64,000 nucleotides of DNA from Hypomyces perniciosus (lineage: Eukaryota; Ascomycota; Sordariomycetes; Hypocreales; Hypocreaceae), in assembly GCA_008477525.1 (NCBI GenBank), contig SPDT01000007.1:5952001-6016000 (forward strand). The letters are read 5' to 3'. The first letter of the stretch is position 1, and every line of letters begins with the position of its first letter. Below, one piece after another: positions 12,348 to 24,572 of the stretch. The notes beneath the pieces are model-generated. The model made no database searches and was not told the DNA's origin. It saw only the letters and a list, made by a program, of their open reading frames with translations. Made by a program: the position numbers and the translations under genes.

Positions 12348-13618
12348 CTACAACTCCAACTCTTCCACCTCCATCCCACAGCTCACACACGTCTTCACCG
12401 TCATCCCCTCCTCATTCTCTACCGTTCTCCCCCATTCATGCACATGTCTCCCGCCTCCGCCCACTGCATCTCCAAACTTGCTCGGCGCTCCGGTCTTGTT
12501 CCCCAACGTACCCGCCTGTCGCCGGAACGCGTCTGTCCTCGTCTTGCGCTTGAGGTCTAGTAGTTTCTCCTTGAATTTGGCTTCTTTACGTGCCTTCTTT
12601 TGCGTTTCGCGTCGCTCATACTCTGCGTCTAGGGCGTCTGCAGAGCCCCATTTTGTGTTGATGGCGTATTCTTCGACTTGGAAGCGTAGGAAGAGCATCA
12701 TGTCATGCCAATGCGACTTGTGAGGGTTCGGTTTTGATAAGTGAGGGAGAAGTTCCGGGTCCCGTAACTCAGCTACCAAGCCGTTAGTCCCAACCCGCTG
12801 AGTAGTAATACCAAGTGAACAAGACTTACGATCCGTTAAGAGATAATCCTCCTTGCATTCCGTCTTCGTCAACAGCGAATACTTGTCTGGGAATTTCTCC
12901 TTGCACTTATTACACACGCAAACATGAAACACCTCCTCCCACACAAAGTCAATCTCCAGGCTGTTACACTCCGTGCACTTCTTCCTCTTGTCCTGATCAT
13001 CCAAAACGCTAATACCAGGCTCAAATGGCCCAGCCTTTAATCTCTTCAAGTTTCGTAACGTTCGCAACTTCTCCCACTCCTGAATCGTCATGCCCTTTGG
13101 TCTTTGTTCTTCGTCCGCCTGACCTGGTTTCTTGCCTCCCAGGGCGTAATTATGAGGATCGTCTTCGGTGGAGAGAAAGCCACCCTTTGTATCTGTCATG
13201 GAACTCATGTTGTAATCAACGAATTTGGTAAACTTTCGCGCTGGTCGTAGGGAAGCTTCATCGCCTTTGTTACGTCCATCGCGATTGGTGCCACCGGCAA
13301 TGTCGCTCGTTGATATTGCGTTGAATGGTCTCTTCCCGTTTGCTAGCTTCGAGACGTGCACTTCTTCTGTGGGCACGAACCCAGAGGCTGATTTGGGGAT
13401 GGTCGGCGCATTGCCTGACGCTCGCTGTTCTGCTTCGCGCTGGTCTCGGATAGCCTTTGCGCGTAGTCGGTTCTCTTCCTATTCTGTTGTCAGTATGCCG
13501 ACCAAGCTCGATGGCATGCGGACAGAGAACGTACAATGCGCCTGGTTATCTCTGGAGTTGGGGGCGAGGCAACCTGTGCTCGCTTGGAGCCAGGAGGCGG
13601 CGTCGCGGATCGCTCCAT
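12348..13618 (-). CDS. rad14: Rad14/XPA nucleotide-excision-repair protein
   Basis: Exons 13618-13535, 13478-12830 and 12772-12348 give 385 aa. The first intron (GTACGT..AATAG) is phase 0 and joins TPEITRRI to EENRLRAKAI. The second is 57 nt, a multiple of three, so the frame stays open even if it is retained; splicing it restores LLTDPELRDPELLP, the family sequence. The XPA zinc finger is CTEC (196-199) with CNKC (217-220). Downstream come the basic XPA C-terminal DNA-binding region (HKSHWHDMMLFLRFQVEEYA) and a terminal CVSCG pair. Rad14 recognises and verifies damaged DNA in nuclear nucleotide-excision repair together with Rad1-Rad10 and TFIIH. The length is close to other fungal homologues. 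The ATG at 13618 was chosen because MERSATPPPGSKR leads directly into the conserved RRIEENRLRAKAIR segment. Confidence 0.95.
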
Positions 13619-14349
13619 GGCGGGAATGTGACAAAGTGAAGACTCCGCTATTTCCGATGAACAACAATGTCTAAATTTACCATATCTCGGCTGCAGAAAG
13701 TCGTGGATTGAGTACAGCGCCACGAGAAGACTGCAACGGAGTGTGCAGAATCCAAGTCCGCGGCCTTTGGTGGTGGCGTGTCTGGAGGGGCAGATGTGTG
13801 TCACCCAATTAACGCGAGATAACGTGACTCAGCATGAGGTGTGTTCTTAGCAGCAGAGCTGGGCTGTGTGTTGATCCTTTGACATTGTCTTACAATTATA
13901 TACCTCTTGTTCCCATTGCAACGTAGCAGTTGTGATGGCATCATGCATACTCGGCCTGAGACGAATCGAGATGGGCTACATATGTATGTATGTATGTATG
14001 TATGATGCAAATTGTATCATATGTATATACCCTGCGGACAGGGACGATAAGACATACGGTTACGAAGCAAACGGCTCATGCGGATCAGAGGGGCAGGACA
14101 TCGTAAGCCGATGACTCTTGAATGCCAAGGGGAAGGCCGGGGGAATACGAGAGGGATACACACCCCTTCGCAAGATCACGATGCCAATATGGTCCAACTG
14201 CAGTAATAGTAGAATCGTGATTGCAATCGCAGCCCGAGATATTGCGCCAGAAATATGCCCTAACAAGTACACATCACCTCCGCAAATCTAACCGATCACA
14301 AGACTCCATAGCTCCTAAGCATTTCTAATTCCGTTCATTAACCGCCTCT
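13619..14349. other. Intergenic region between rad14 and pho88
   Basis: No gene is supported. It contains a TATG tetranucleotide run (13981-14004) and presumably the rad14 promoter. Confidence 0.5.
13981..14004. repeat. (TATG)6 microsatellite
   Basis: Six perfect head-to-tail copies of TATG, in non-coding sequence. Confidence 0.95.
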
Positions 14350-15066
14350 TTACTCCTCCTTGGCACCGCCGCGGCCAGACTTCTCAGCCGCCTCCACAGC
14401 CTTCTTATCGCTCTGAGCAGAACCTGACTGCAAGGCGCTCATGAAGCCCGCGGCCTGCTTGAAGGGCCGCTTAAGGTCGCCAGAGGCAGGCTGACCGAAG
14501 AGGTAGATCTTGGCGAGGTTGCTCTCGAAGGCGCTCTTGAGAGGGATGATGCTCTGGATGACCAGTGGGTTGGTGTACTGCATATACAGATGCATGAAGG
14601 CCATCATAGCGATACCCATGAGCTGGCCGCGGAAGGCCTGGCGGAGCTGCGAGGAGTCGTAGGCGTGGATGGTGGTGGTGACGAGCTTACCCTCCTCGGA
14701 GGAGCCCATAGGCGCAGGCTCGACGTACTTGAGCGTGGTCATGTCTGAGAGGAGCAGTTAGCAACGTCGGACAGCCGAAACGAGTCGGGAACTACAGTTC
14801 CGTACCCTTCTTCTTGTTGATCTGGGCCTGGATGTACAAGGAGATGAGGCCAATCAGGATGTTGCTGCCGATGTAGACGGCGCGCACCAGGTTAAGCACA
14901 TTGGGATCGTCGAATGGGATGCGCTTAGTAACCTGCATCATCCCCAGGATGATCATGAGGTTTGTGCTGCCACGGCATTAGCTTCTGGTCGTCATGTCGC
15001 GTTTGTCGCAACAACTGCGACAGTTGTTCGTCTGCGCCGCACTCACATTTGCGGACTGAGAGCCAT
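14350..15066 (-). CDS. pho88: Pho88/SND3-type ER membrane protein
   Basis: Exons 15066-15047, 14966-14806 and 14744-14350 give 191 aa with consistent phases (2, then 1). The protein begins MALSPQITNLMIILGMMQ and continues VTKRIPFDDPNV, a membrane segment (AVYIGSNILIGLISLYIQ) and DMTTLKYVEPAPM, which strongly resembles yeast Pho88. In yeast, Pho88 (Snd3) sits in the ER membrane and acts in SRP-independent protein targeting; its original link was to phosphate transport. The tail is basic and Gly/Ala-rich (EKSGRGGAKEE). The tiny first exon of 20 nt is easy to miss. The neighbour is rad14 on the same strand, with independent promoters likely. Confidence 0.93.
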
Positions 15067-15823
15067 GATGCCGACAATTACAAGGACAGAAGAATGAGCA
15101 GAAGACGAAATGAGGCGCCAATGGACAGCGCAGACTGGAGAGAGTGGTTATGGTGATGGATATGGCTATGGGTAGAATTTTGGGCTTTGCTGGCCTTTCC
15201 GGCGATTTGGGAACCTTTTTCCGGGCGCGGTGGCGGCGGCGCCATGCTTTCCGCCCCGCTCGGCGCTTCAACTGCCAAATAACGAATGCATTAGACGATC
15301 TGAGAGAAGCTTCTTTGCGATTCTTGCATGTTCGACACTCGACATGGGATTCTACAATAACAGTATCTGCTACTATTCTGTTCACTTTGTTGTTCGCACT
15401 CATCATACCGCAGATGGTAATGGACCAGCGAATTCAACCAGTGTTCAATCCATGCCGTCTTTGTTTGCGTGCTGGAAACGCGAAACAATAATGAGGCTCT
15501 TCACCTGGGGTCCTGATCCTCGCCACTCTCTGATCCAATTGGCTTGAAGACCTCGGCATATCTGTCAATCATCAACAATCTGCAAGGATTGTTCAGCGCT
15601 CAAAGGTGCACAAAGACAGTCTTGTTCCTTCGCTGTGCGCTTCCGAACACCCAGAAAAGGTGTGTTCTCAGAAGCATTGTGTGTGTGAACAATGAATACC
15701 TTATGTATGATGTTCAGCGCTGCAAGTGCAACTACATAAGCTGTAGACTCGCTCAAGGAATCGTCTTCACATTCATATAATCAACAATCACCACAACTCA
15801 CCATTCAGCTCAATCCGTATCGC
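15067..15823. other. Divergent upstream region of pho88 and the Cys-rich gene
   Basis: About 760 bp between opposite-strand genes, expected to contain both promoters. No gene is supported inside it. Confidence 0.45.
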
Positions 15824-16504
15824 ATGTTTAGCATCTTCAAGAAAAAGGCCAAAAACACAATCAACATGGTCCGTTCAGAGAGATACCACGAGTACGAGCG
15901 CTACTCCTCCACCAGAACCAGGACAGTCTATACCGAGTCCCGTAGAGAGCGCTGCTCCCATCGCCGCCGCAGCTCATATGACTATCGCGACAATGACTGC
16001 GCAAAGCCATGTTCTATCCTGCGCGAGCCCAGGCATTGTATTCCTGCTGTCCGGATTATTGACGCCCCCGTAGAGCGCTCTGGTTGCGACTGCGGATGCT
16101 GCTCAAGGGTCGTGAACCTGAAATGCCACTGCACCGGATGCTGCGCCAGGGAAGCCCCCAGGTGCCACTGTTCATGCTGCGCAAGGCGAGAGACGATCAA
16201 GTGTTGCTGTACCGGCTGCCCTCGACGCGATGACTGGAAGTTCACGATCTCCGTGGTGGACTGCACTGGCAGTGACACGCGCGCTCGCAATGGGGAAACC
16301 TTCACCATTTCTATCTCACGCGGCGCGACTATTAAGGATGTGGTGAACATGCTTGTGTCGGACAGGAGGAGGAAGAAGGTTGTGGTGCGCTGGCGGGACG
16401 GCGACACGGAAAACCTCGACGACCTGGTTTCTGTGGATGAGCTGAGGCGCGAAGCGCGGCACCTGATTATCAAGGAGAGGCGACGAAGTGTGCATTGGGA
16501 ATAG
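15824..16504 (+). CDS. Cysteine-rich 13-residue-repeat protein, unrecognised
   Basis: A single open frame of 226 aa. The basic, Tyr/Arg-rich N-terminus (residues 1-85) has no signal peptide. Residues 88-139 form four tandem modules starting at 88, 101, 114 and 127, exactly 13 residues apart: CDCGCC, CHCTGCC, CHCSCC and CCCTGC, each followed by a short basic linker. The clustered Cys and His would suit zinc or copper binding, but the pattern is not a zinc finger I can name. Residues 138-220 (KFTISVVDCTG..TFTISISRGATIKDVVNMLV) look like a compact beta-rich fold, perhaps ubiquitin-like, with a hydrophilic end. An alternative start is the internal Met15. The periodicity makes a real protein likely; the function is unknown. 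Confidence 0.75.
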   Translation: MFSIFKKKAKNTINMVRSERYHEYERYSSTRTRTVYTESRRERCSHRRRSSYDYRDNDCAKPCSILREPRHCIPAVRIIDAPVERSGCDCGCCSRVVNLKCHCTGCCAREAPRCHCSCCARRETIKCCCTGCPRRDDWKFTISVVDCTGSDTRARNGETFTISISRGATIKDVVNMLVSDRRRKKVVVRWRDGDTENLDDLVSVDELRREARHLIIKERRRSVHWE

Positions 16505-16771
16505 GCATAATTGTACGTCGGCGCAACGCATTGACTCAGGCCGACTGTTTTATTTGTTGGTCGTTGTTCTGGGAGCGGGCGCTGGCAACCAACAAGCCAA
16601 CCAGCATCTAGAGACGGTTCGGAGTATACTTTGTAGAACTCGAGTTAATACATACTCTCATGACCCCAGAAGCATGCATATTGTGCGTGACGTTGTTGAC
16701 TTGTAGAGGTAGTATAGTCTACGAGTATCTGTAAACGGTACATTCCGTGCCCAGAGGTGCAAGGCAGGAAT

Positions 16772-16803
16772 CAGGACCGGAGTCGGAACCGGAGTCGGGA
16801 CCG
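16772..16803. repeat. Short GGAGTCGGRACC minisatellite
   Basis: Two to three imperfect copies of an about 12 bp unit (GACCGGAGTCGG, AACCGGAGTCGG, GACCG). Non-coding. Confidence 0.7.
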
Positions 16804-17741
16804 TCTCGAATGGATTTCCCAATCTGCAAACTCATCGGCCCATTAAGGAACTCAGAATCCGCAAGGCAGCCTGGCAGCCTTGAATCTGTCGTCACCGACG
16901 ACCATTTTGGGTCTGAGATGCAGGGCATGGATATTATTAGTCCCGCATCAGATCCGCGGGCAAGACAGGGTAATAGTGCTCCGTACTTGAGAAGCGATCA
17001 CTTGTTTGCTTTGTTTCTGCCCTGGAGATGTGTTCCCTGACACCCCTGCCTGTTCGAGCGGGATAATCCGGAGTACGGGTAGGAGTAGTAAACAGAGACG
17101 ACAAGACCAAGCTCAGCAACACAGATACCTCTCGATTATATACTCGTACTACGGAGTACTCTACAGAGCTACTTCGTATACGAAGTAGAGCATCACAGAA
17201 AAGGCTCCACTCCACAAGTGCTACAATTGAGAATGGTCTAATACTCCGTACGAGTAGGATAAAAACGGAAAAGGATAAAAGGCAAGTGAAGTAGTACCTA
17301 TTCAGCTGCGCAGATCACTACCTCGGAGTAGTGCTCCGTACCTGGTTATCGCGGTCGCTTTAAGTGCCGATATGGTGGCCACGTCTTTTTTCGTCCCACT
17401 TGCCGGGCACCCACCAAGCATCTGCATGCAATACGACTCACTCTCGCTCATCCTGGCAAAACGTCTAATGGGCAACTAGAGCTAATAGCTTGGAGCCAAC
17501 AGCATAGGCTATATGCACCCGTGATGACGATGACTCAACGTCTCCAACCTCTGGGGCTTGGGGCTTGGAAATTGCTTCTCAAGGGCCTTGGATGCCTAGC
17601 CATCATCAGATGCTCTCTGAATTTTCGCTCGGAGATGTCGGATCATATGTCTAATGCTTGTCCGGGTTAGGAAAACAGTCCGTAACGCGTCCGCTCGTGC
17701 CACCACACAATGTCGTATCGTGATAACTATGGAGGGAGTGC

Positions 17742-17815
<74 letters not shown>
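17742..17815. repeat. (TAG)n microsatellite, about 24 copies
   Basis: A perfect trinucleotide run that decays into TAATAG units on its right side. Depending on frame and strand it would encode poly-Ser, poly-Val or poly-Thr, but no gene context supports translation. Confidence 0.97.
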
Positions 17816-20635
17816 ATAGTAATAGTACTCGCAGTAATAGCATCATTGTCAGACGAAGAACCTTTGACACGAGTCCTTATCATTGGGCGCCATGGATTGA
17901 ACCGACTGCCGCGCCGAGTCTGTGATGAAGGATGGTGAAGCGCGAGATTCTCCGCAGACGCTTCCGTAGCCAAGATCACAGTGGGGAATGTGGCTACAGT
18001 GCAATATGTTTACCTCTTTACGAGTACGCCCTCATCGTCCTTCCCGAGCAGCTCGGATCCTTTACGACGGAGCCAAGCCCTACGGGAGCTAGGCGTCCTA
18101 GACAACTTACTTACATACCTGCTCGTAGTAGTATGGTATAGGCGCATACTCGGGCAGATATGGGTGTTGAAGTTGCAGGCCAAGAGGCTAAGATGAAGGC
18201 TATGGGAATACCTCGCTGGAGATAGGATGCCGATCTCCGAGGCTATGGTTTATGGGAATAGACATTTGGCTGTTCATGGCATTGTAGTGGTAATAGTAGT
18301 ATTAGTAGTACCAGTAAATACATGAGCAATTTCCAGGAGTTGACCATGAGAAAATAAAAGAACAGAACATGGAGTTGCTCGTATTATCTCACAATGAATA
18401 TCTAGATCCTAGCTTCTCCGCACGAGTCCACTCCCTACTTTGCAAAGAGCTCAACTGCCTATGTTCCATATGTCCGTATTAATTTAAGGTAATATTAATT
18501 ATAGAATTAAGTTGCTGCCACCATCCAACCCTACCAAGAATTGCCGAACAAGGCTGATCATCCATCCCCTTGCAGATCAAGTTCCATCGCTGTCTGTATG
18601 TATGCATGCAAGTATGTAATTATATACTCCGTATGTATTTATGTCAAGTCGACTCGATTCGGCTCAATAAAGGGGCGTGGGTTATGGCGATCACCAACCC
18701 TATCTAGGACTACTCCCTCGTACTTCGTACAGCCAGACGCAGCCCTACCGAGACGCAGCTGCCCACCGCATCATCATCATCGATCCTGAATGGCTGGTTG
18801 TCCAAGTGTGTTGTGTTCATACGGGGTACCCAGAACTGCCAATTTGGGCAAAATGGAGCGCTAGCAAAAGTGCGTCGAACCGAATTGCTTTGGTGGGTGT
18901 GTCCGTCCTATATCGCATTTCTTTGAGCCTCAAGTATTACTGGGGCATTTTGTTTGTTTCTTTTTTTATGCTCTATTTTTTCTCTCTCGTCGGCTTCACT
19001 TGCATGATTGAGATCTTGGCTTCTGAAACATGGCTGTTTTTCTTTACCGCCGCGCGTTTCTAACACACCTCCCGTGAAGCGAACACGAGCTGTCACAATA
19101 GGCTTATGCATACGACAGACAAGTGACGTTTTCTTTCAAATTTAGAATATCTATGTAATATTATTAATGCTCCGATCACGCGTAGTTCTCTTTGCTGCTT
19201 GTGTTTTGTTGATTAGTAAACGGGGATAACACGGCTTCAAGCTCTAACTACGGAGTACGAGCAACAATTCCATGCTCAAAATAGCATACGAGTATGTAAT
19301 CTTAGTTAACTCCTAAAGCCTTCACGCCCCTTGTAGCAATCTCCATTACTCCGTACCAGCAGCCACATCGCACAAGCGGCAGGTTTCTCCTCTCTCAGAC
19401 TGACTGATTGACTGACAGGTTCTATCAAAGAATAAGAAGAACCAGTTAGTCCTCCAGCCTGGTGGATTGCAATACTACTACTAGCACAAGGCCACGCAAG
19501 ACAAGGCCCAGAGCCTACTAGAGCCGCCACAATCCTCCAAAAGGCGAATTCTCGGCAACTTTTTTTGACAGGCAGGATTTTTGGTAGCTTTCCCTGCAGA
19601 GAACTCTTCCTTGCCTGGCCTCGCACTCGGTACACACATATTACGCGGACGGACGCCCACTACTGGCTGGCTTAATCCTATTCTACGAGTATGGAGTACA
19701 ATAACTATGTAACTACGGAGTATACGCCCTCCCTTTGCTTCGGGCCTTTAGTCATCACAATCTTGCGATCCAAGGCAAAACGTCTGGGGTCTCCGGCCCC
19801 CAATCCTAGTGCGGCTCTCTGCCATCAGTCCTCCCCAAACCAATGATGCCACGAATACTACATACACATGTGCGTTCTGCTCCGGAAAATCCGCTCTACT
19901 CCGTACGTGCTCCATTTCCGTACAGTCTCCAGCAACCCGAGGGTTTCGCTCTTTAGTCGCTAGTAGCGAGGGTTGCTAATGCAAGGCTCGCCTACGGGAG
20001 CCTAGTTTCGCAAGCCGCCAAGATTCCAGCCTGTCTATCACACCCTTTTTAGAACTTGCTCCATTCAAACTGCTCTGGTGCAGACATCCCAGTATTCGGG
20101 TGCAGCGCCGAGCCTCCAACTAACAGCGGCAGAGGCAGAGTAACGAAACCCCCCCTCCACACTCACCCCCCCAAAATGAACGGGCTGTTTTTTGCCCACT
20201 ACAATACACAGATACAGGATAATATTAGAGTCATAGTTCGTGGATCTCTTTTTTTTTCGGGGGTGTGGAGGGTGGAGTGTGCGAAAAGATGGTTACTATC
20301 GTTGTTGTGGAGAAGGCCATGGCTGCCTGGGCTCTCTCTGTCCTCAGCCTCGAGGGCTTTGATATATAAGAACCTCGAGCTAGCCTGAGCAAAAAGGTGT
20401 TGAAGCATTCAGATCTCTAGACGTTCGTTCAGGTTCATTTATCGAGACATTTAGACTCAATTGGAGAATCTTCGTTGAGGGACGTGGCGCAACCGATACG
20501 ACTAGCATTGGACACACACTCTCTCTCTCATATGCTACTTGGCCGAATCAAGTCATTCAAGACCAATTGAATTGTTGTCGAGTTCTCTCAGTTTGTGTTG
20601 TGTTGTTCATATCTCACGACTTCACCCCGGTTATC

Positions 20636-21489
20636 ATGTTCAGCACATTCAAGTACGACCCGGAGACTCGAGAAGTCCAAGAACTTCGCAGTGCCTTCGA
20701 TCCCGTCACGGCTCGTTCAAGTCAACACCAAGCATGCAACACCTGCCACGCCAAGAAGGTATGTACGAATCATCCCCATCCATGACTTACTTCCCCACTA
20801 TCTGTCTCTCTCTTCTCCACCCCTCTCACACACTGATCTTCAAACGTCACCAATACTAATTCGCTAATTCCTCTGTCTAGCTGAGATGCAGCGGCGAAAA
20901 GAGCGGTTGTGAACGCTGTGCTGCGAGTAAACTCCTCTGTGAATACACCCGCTCCAATTCCTCCCGCAGGGGCAAGAAATCCAGTGGACGAAGCTCCACC
21001 GACAGTCGCAGTGGCGATGTTGGCGGCGGAGACAGCAGCCCTGGCAGCCAGTCTGGCAAATCATCAAGACATCACCGCCAAAGTCGGCACTCCTCCAAAC
21101 ACGCCAGCAAGGTATCTCCAACTCGTTCTTGCCGGCAGGAGGATGACAGCAACAGTGCGCTCGGACAGTTCGACCCTTCAACGTTAGGACCCGAGGATGG
21201 CTTTGACTTGAGCTCCTTGTCAGTTGGCAATCAGGGCGGCAATATCATGGGCTCCACGGGAGAAGAATACCCTGCCTTCACAGCCAACGCAGGGGATTAC
21301 TACGGTCAGGCCGCAGGCGGTTGGCCAATTAGTTCTTCGCAAGCTGGCTACATTGGCACGTCTGCAGGCGTCGACCTGAGCACAGCCGGGCAAACACCAT
21401 ATGGAGAAGGGGATTACTACGCCAATTACCAGGATTACACGCCATATCACCACCAACAACACGATCCACGATACTGGCCCCAAGGGTAA
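20636..21489 (+). CDS. Small Zn2Cys6 DNA-binding protein
   Basis: Exons 20636-20758 and 20881-21489 join in phase 0 (intron GTATGT..TCTAG, 122 nt) to give 243 aa. The splice completes the binuclear cluster: ACNTCHAKK joined to LRCSGEKSGCERC, then LLCEY, so all six Cys are present (about residues 35-62). The cluster is followed by a Ser/Arg/Gly-rich stretch and a Tyr/Gln/Gly-rich, probably disordered tail (GDYYGQAAGGWPISSS). There is no fungal transcription-factor middle homology domain, which makes it much shorter than most of the family. It is a probable nuclear regulator; its targets are unknown. The ATG at 20636 was chosen because the upstream in-frame codons lack an ATG. Confidence 0.87.
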
Positions 21490-24082
21490 TGAAGCAGGTC
21501 CGCCTTGCTTCCGCCTTGAGCGGAATCGAGACGGAGGGGTTGCTAGGACAAAAGCAGTTTCAAGTCGCCCCCGCAGCCCTGGAGGCTGTGTTACGAGGAT
21601 ACGAGCATTCATTATTAAGCACATAGATACATAGAATACCCAGCACAACATTGCCATTGTATAGTTTACACCCCTTTTCCCCATCTTTCGTTATTCCTTT
21701 CTTGCTTTGTTTCAGGGGGTGTTTGTGTACTACTACCACTCCGAATACATTGTTAGAGGACGGACTCTCATATGGCTAGTTTAGAAACAATTTGATGAGA
21801 CAAACGGGCGGACTAATTACCCTTTGGTGCTACAACGCATTTCTCCGCACTTGACACAGGGGAAATAGACTCTCGTAGTGTACACGTTTAGTTTATGTAG
21901 GTACAGAGTACTATTACTGGATCCTAAAGGATCAATACGAGCTATTCTCACGTGGCACGCTTGTACGTACGCTTGTATGTAAGCTTCTAATAGAGCGGGC
22001 ATCTCATTTTAGCAGCGGAAGATCTATCAATGCTGCCCCAGGGGATGACACAAGCCTTTTCACAAGAGCGGGTAGGAGACCGCTCAGCCCTGCGGTGTGC
22101 TTGACGTAGACCAGGTTTTAGCTATTGACCTAACCCACATGAGAACATGGTGTCCCTTTGAACCCCGTACTCCGCATAAATTAAGTGCTTATAATCCGCT
22201 CGTGTTCAAAGCCTGGTCGTCCAGGATTGCCTGGCTATGGAGTTGAGGGGGAAATGGGGTGTGTAAGTCGAACGGCCGCTAGTTGCATAGAACCAACCAA
22301 CAACTACTCTCGACGCCCTCTAACGACAGACAACAAGATAGTACCGTACACTGTAGCGTATCCGCCTGTGGTCACCTCGTAACTAAGCATAATACTACTA
22401 CTACATCCAGCCGTGGTTAATGTTTAGCTGGCGCTAGTAACTCCACTCCGTCGACTAAGACGAAGAAGAACCTTCTCCTTACCATCTTTACACTCTGTTT
22501 TTTCCCGTTCCGCTTCGGGGGTTCTGCAGAGCACCGAGAAGCCCGAAATTTGGGTGCAAAACCTGACTCATGCTCGCACATATTCGGCTGCGTCTGAATC
22601 GCGGCTCCAGTTGATCATGCCAAACATACCTCCCCGGTAGTCGGTATCAATGCCAAGATTCGAGAGAGGCATGCTTAATCCTTTCCTGTGCAGCGGGAGC
22701 GGCCCGTGGAGAGTGCCGGTGGTGCTTATGCGCTTGGCAAGACAGGCATATCTTATCCATCTGCGGCATTTGTGCCATCGCGGTGTTGTATAGGGAGTGT
22801 AAGAGGTGCCTTTTCTTATTCTGACTATCTTTATTCTGTGAGGTTTGGTCAGTTAGGAAAGGATGTTGATGACCCTTGCTATCTTATCAGATAAACATAT
22901 GCCGACACCCCTGGCAAATCCGAGCTCGAGATGGCCCCCAATTGGCGTGTCTCATCAACCCAAGATGATGTCAGATTACCTACTTTTAGAGGCGACATCG
23001 AAGTTGAATAAACTCTGCTATTCGTTGTAAAAGATACACTTGGACAATAGACTAACCACAACCCGCCCAGTTGGGGTTGTTAGGATGAAACACCCAGCGG
23101 CGTGAGATTTCGTTCCTTTCGACGCTTATGCTGGTATATATTCTCTTGCATTTGACGATTTAGGGCCCCTGTTAATACCAACGTCCAAGATAAGCACTGA
23201 GAATAGCACAATAGGATTACTATACAAAGGTGTCGGGACATTACAGATACGGGACAGCTCCAACCACAGTAGCGGAATGAGACGCAGGATTGAAACCATC
23301 CTTCAGCATCAAACCATCACACGCCCTGGGGAGTAATAACAACACCGAGTAAAAAAAAGCCCGCAGTCTCTTTAGAAGTATGGCGATCCACTCGGCAGAG
23401 GTATCCCCGGACTGGCAAAGCGCTCAGATCTGCAGCCACATTTTCACTACTATATGCCATGACCATGAGGATCGGAGTAAGCACGTTTTCCGTATACACT
23501 TAATAATTCTTGCTTGTTTCGGCGGTGTACGGAGAACACCGTAGCACGGACGAGTCTTCAGGAAGACGTCCGAGCAGGAGCTCAAAGAGTCTAGAACATG
23601 ACAGTCCGCATTTGGGTTCAGAGCCGAAAGCGATCGCACCTCCATCCTTCGGCACCATTTGCCGTGTCTACGGCAAGGGGAAAGTTTATGCTATATTGAA
23701 GCCGGGCCGATTTGGGTGTTAGGCCATTAGTTCTCGGCAAAATTCGGATGTTCGTTGTCCAACAAATATGTTTTAAGGATTCAGGAAGGATTATGAAGTA
23801 GTGCTCCTAGGCATATTAGCGTGAGATATCCCTCCATTTGACTATTTAAGGGAGCCATGTTACCGCGAAGACTTGTCTCGAGCACGTCTGTAGGTGGTCA
23901 GTCTCATTGAGGACAAAATGGTATCTGGATGATGAATTGAAGCCTCCTTGCGGATTGTCGAGCAAAACAAAGCTATAAATAAGCTTCACCATCTTCAAAG
24001 TCCAACGACGGTATTTTCTCTTCTAAACAATCGCCCTTCACACCATGATAGCGAAGACAATAAAAAAAGACAAAAATAAATG
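21490..24082. other. 2.6 kb intergenic region
   Basis: No gene is supported. Short frames lack motifs. The end next to the tRNA contains T-rich sequence that serves as its terminator on the minus strand. Confidence 0.5.
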
Positions 24083-24173
24083 TGCCACAGCGAGGACTCG
24101 AACCTCGGTTTCCAGTGTTTCTCAATTCACATTGGTCCACAAACTGATGTCCTCACCCCTAGACGACTGCGGC
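24083..24173 (-). tRNA. tRNA-His(GUG) with a 19 nt intron
   Basis: On the minus strand the acceptor arms GCCGCAG and CTGTGGC pair, with discriminator A. The D stem GTCT pairs with GGAC. The anticodon stem TCAGT pairs with ACTGG around loop TTGTGG..C, giving anticodon GUG. The T arm is CGAGG-TTCGAGT-CCTCG. A 19 nt intron (24136-24118) sits one base 3' of the anticodon, the canonical position. Downstream on the minus strand is TTTATTTTT, a plausible RNA polymerase III terminator. Identity follows from the anticodon. Confidence 0.92.
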
Positions 24174-24572
24174 TTTGAACAGTGATGCTGTTGTCAGCGG
24201 ATTTTCTGTAGGGTAACCAAGTGAGTACATAAAAAGTAGGTAGAATTGAGAAAAACACCAACCGCAACTGGATTATGACCTGGGCGATGTTGAAAGATGA
24301 AAATGAACATCAATGGGGACATAGTAAAATATACTAAAGAGGGATTGGCAATAAATGGACCTCTCCTCTGATTGGTGATTTGAGTTTTTGTGTGGTATGC
24401 CTTCTAAAATGTCAAGATCTGATGGCTTAGTCATCCATGCAAGATTCCCGACGTCATCCCACTCTGTTTGCAGCCTCAAGATTCTCACCAACAAACAAAC
24501 CTCAAATTCTTTATCTCATCTCATTCAAACACTCCATTGACACACACATACGCACACAGATACACACACGCC

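Larger units (their letters stand above)
16505..20635. other. 4.1 kb gene desert rich in simple repeats
   Basis: No gene is supported. The stretch holds a GGAGTCGGAACC-type minisatellite, a long TAG microsatellite and many TACGGAGTA or TACTCCGTA copies (for example near 17150, 17240, 19250 and 19700). Long frames inside it are produced by the repeats. Confidence 0.55.

Noticed and set aside
13981..14004. CRISPR-like or regulatory array
   Set aside because: A simple TATG microsatellite without spacers; the genome is eukaryotic.
17654..17938. Open frame with poly-Val (and poly-Ser, poly-Thr in other frames)
   Set aside because: It only translates the TAG microsatellite; no start context, motif or splice partner.
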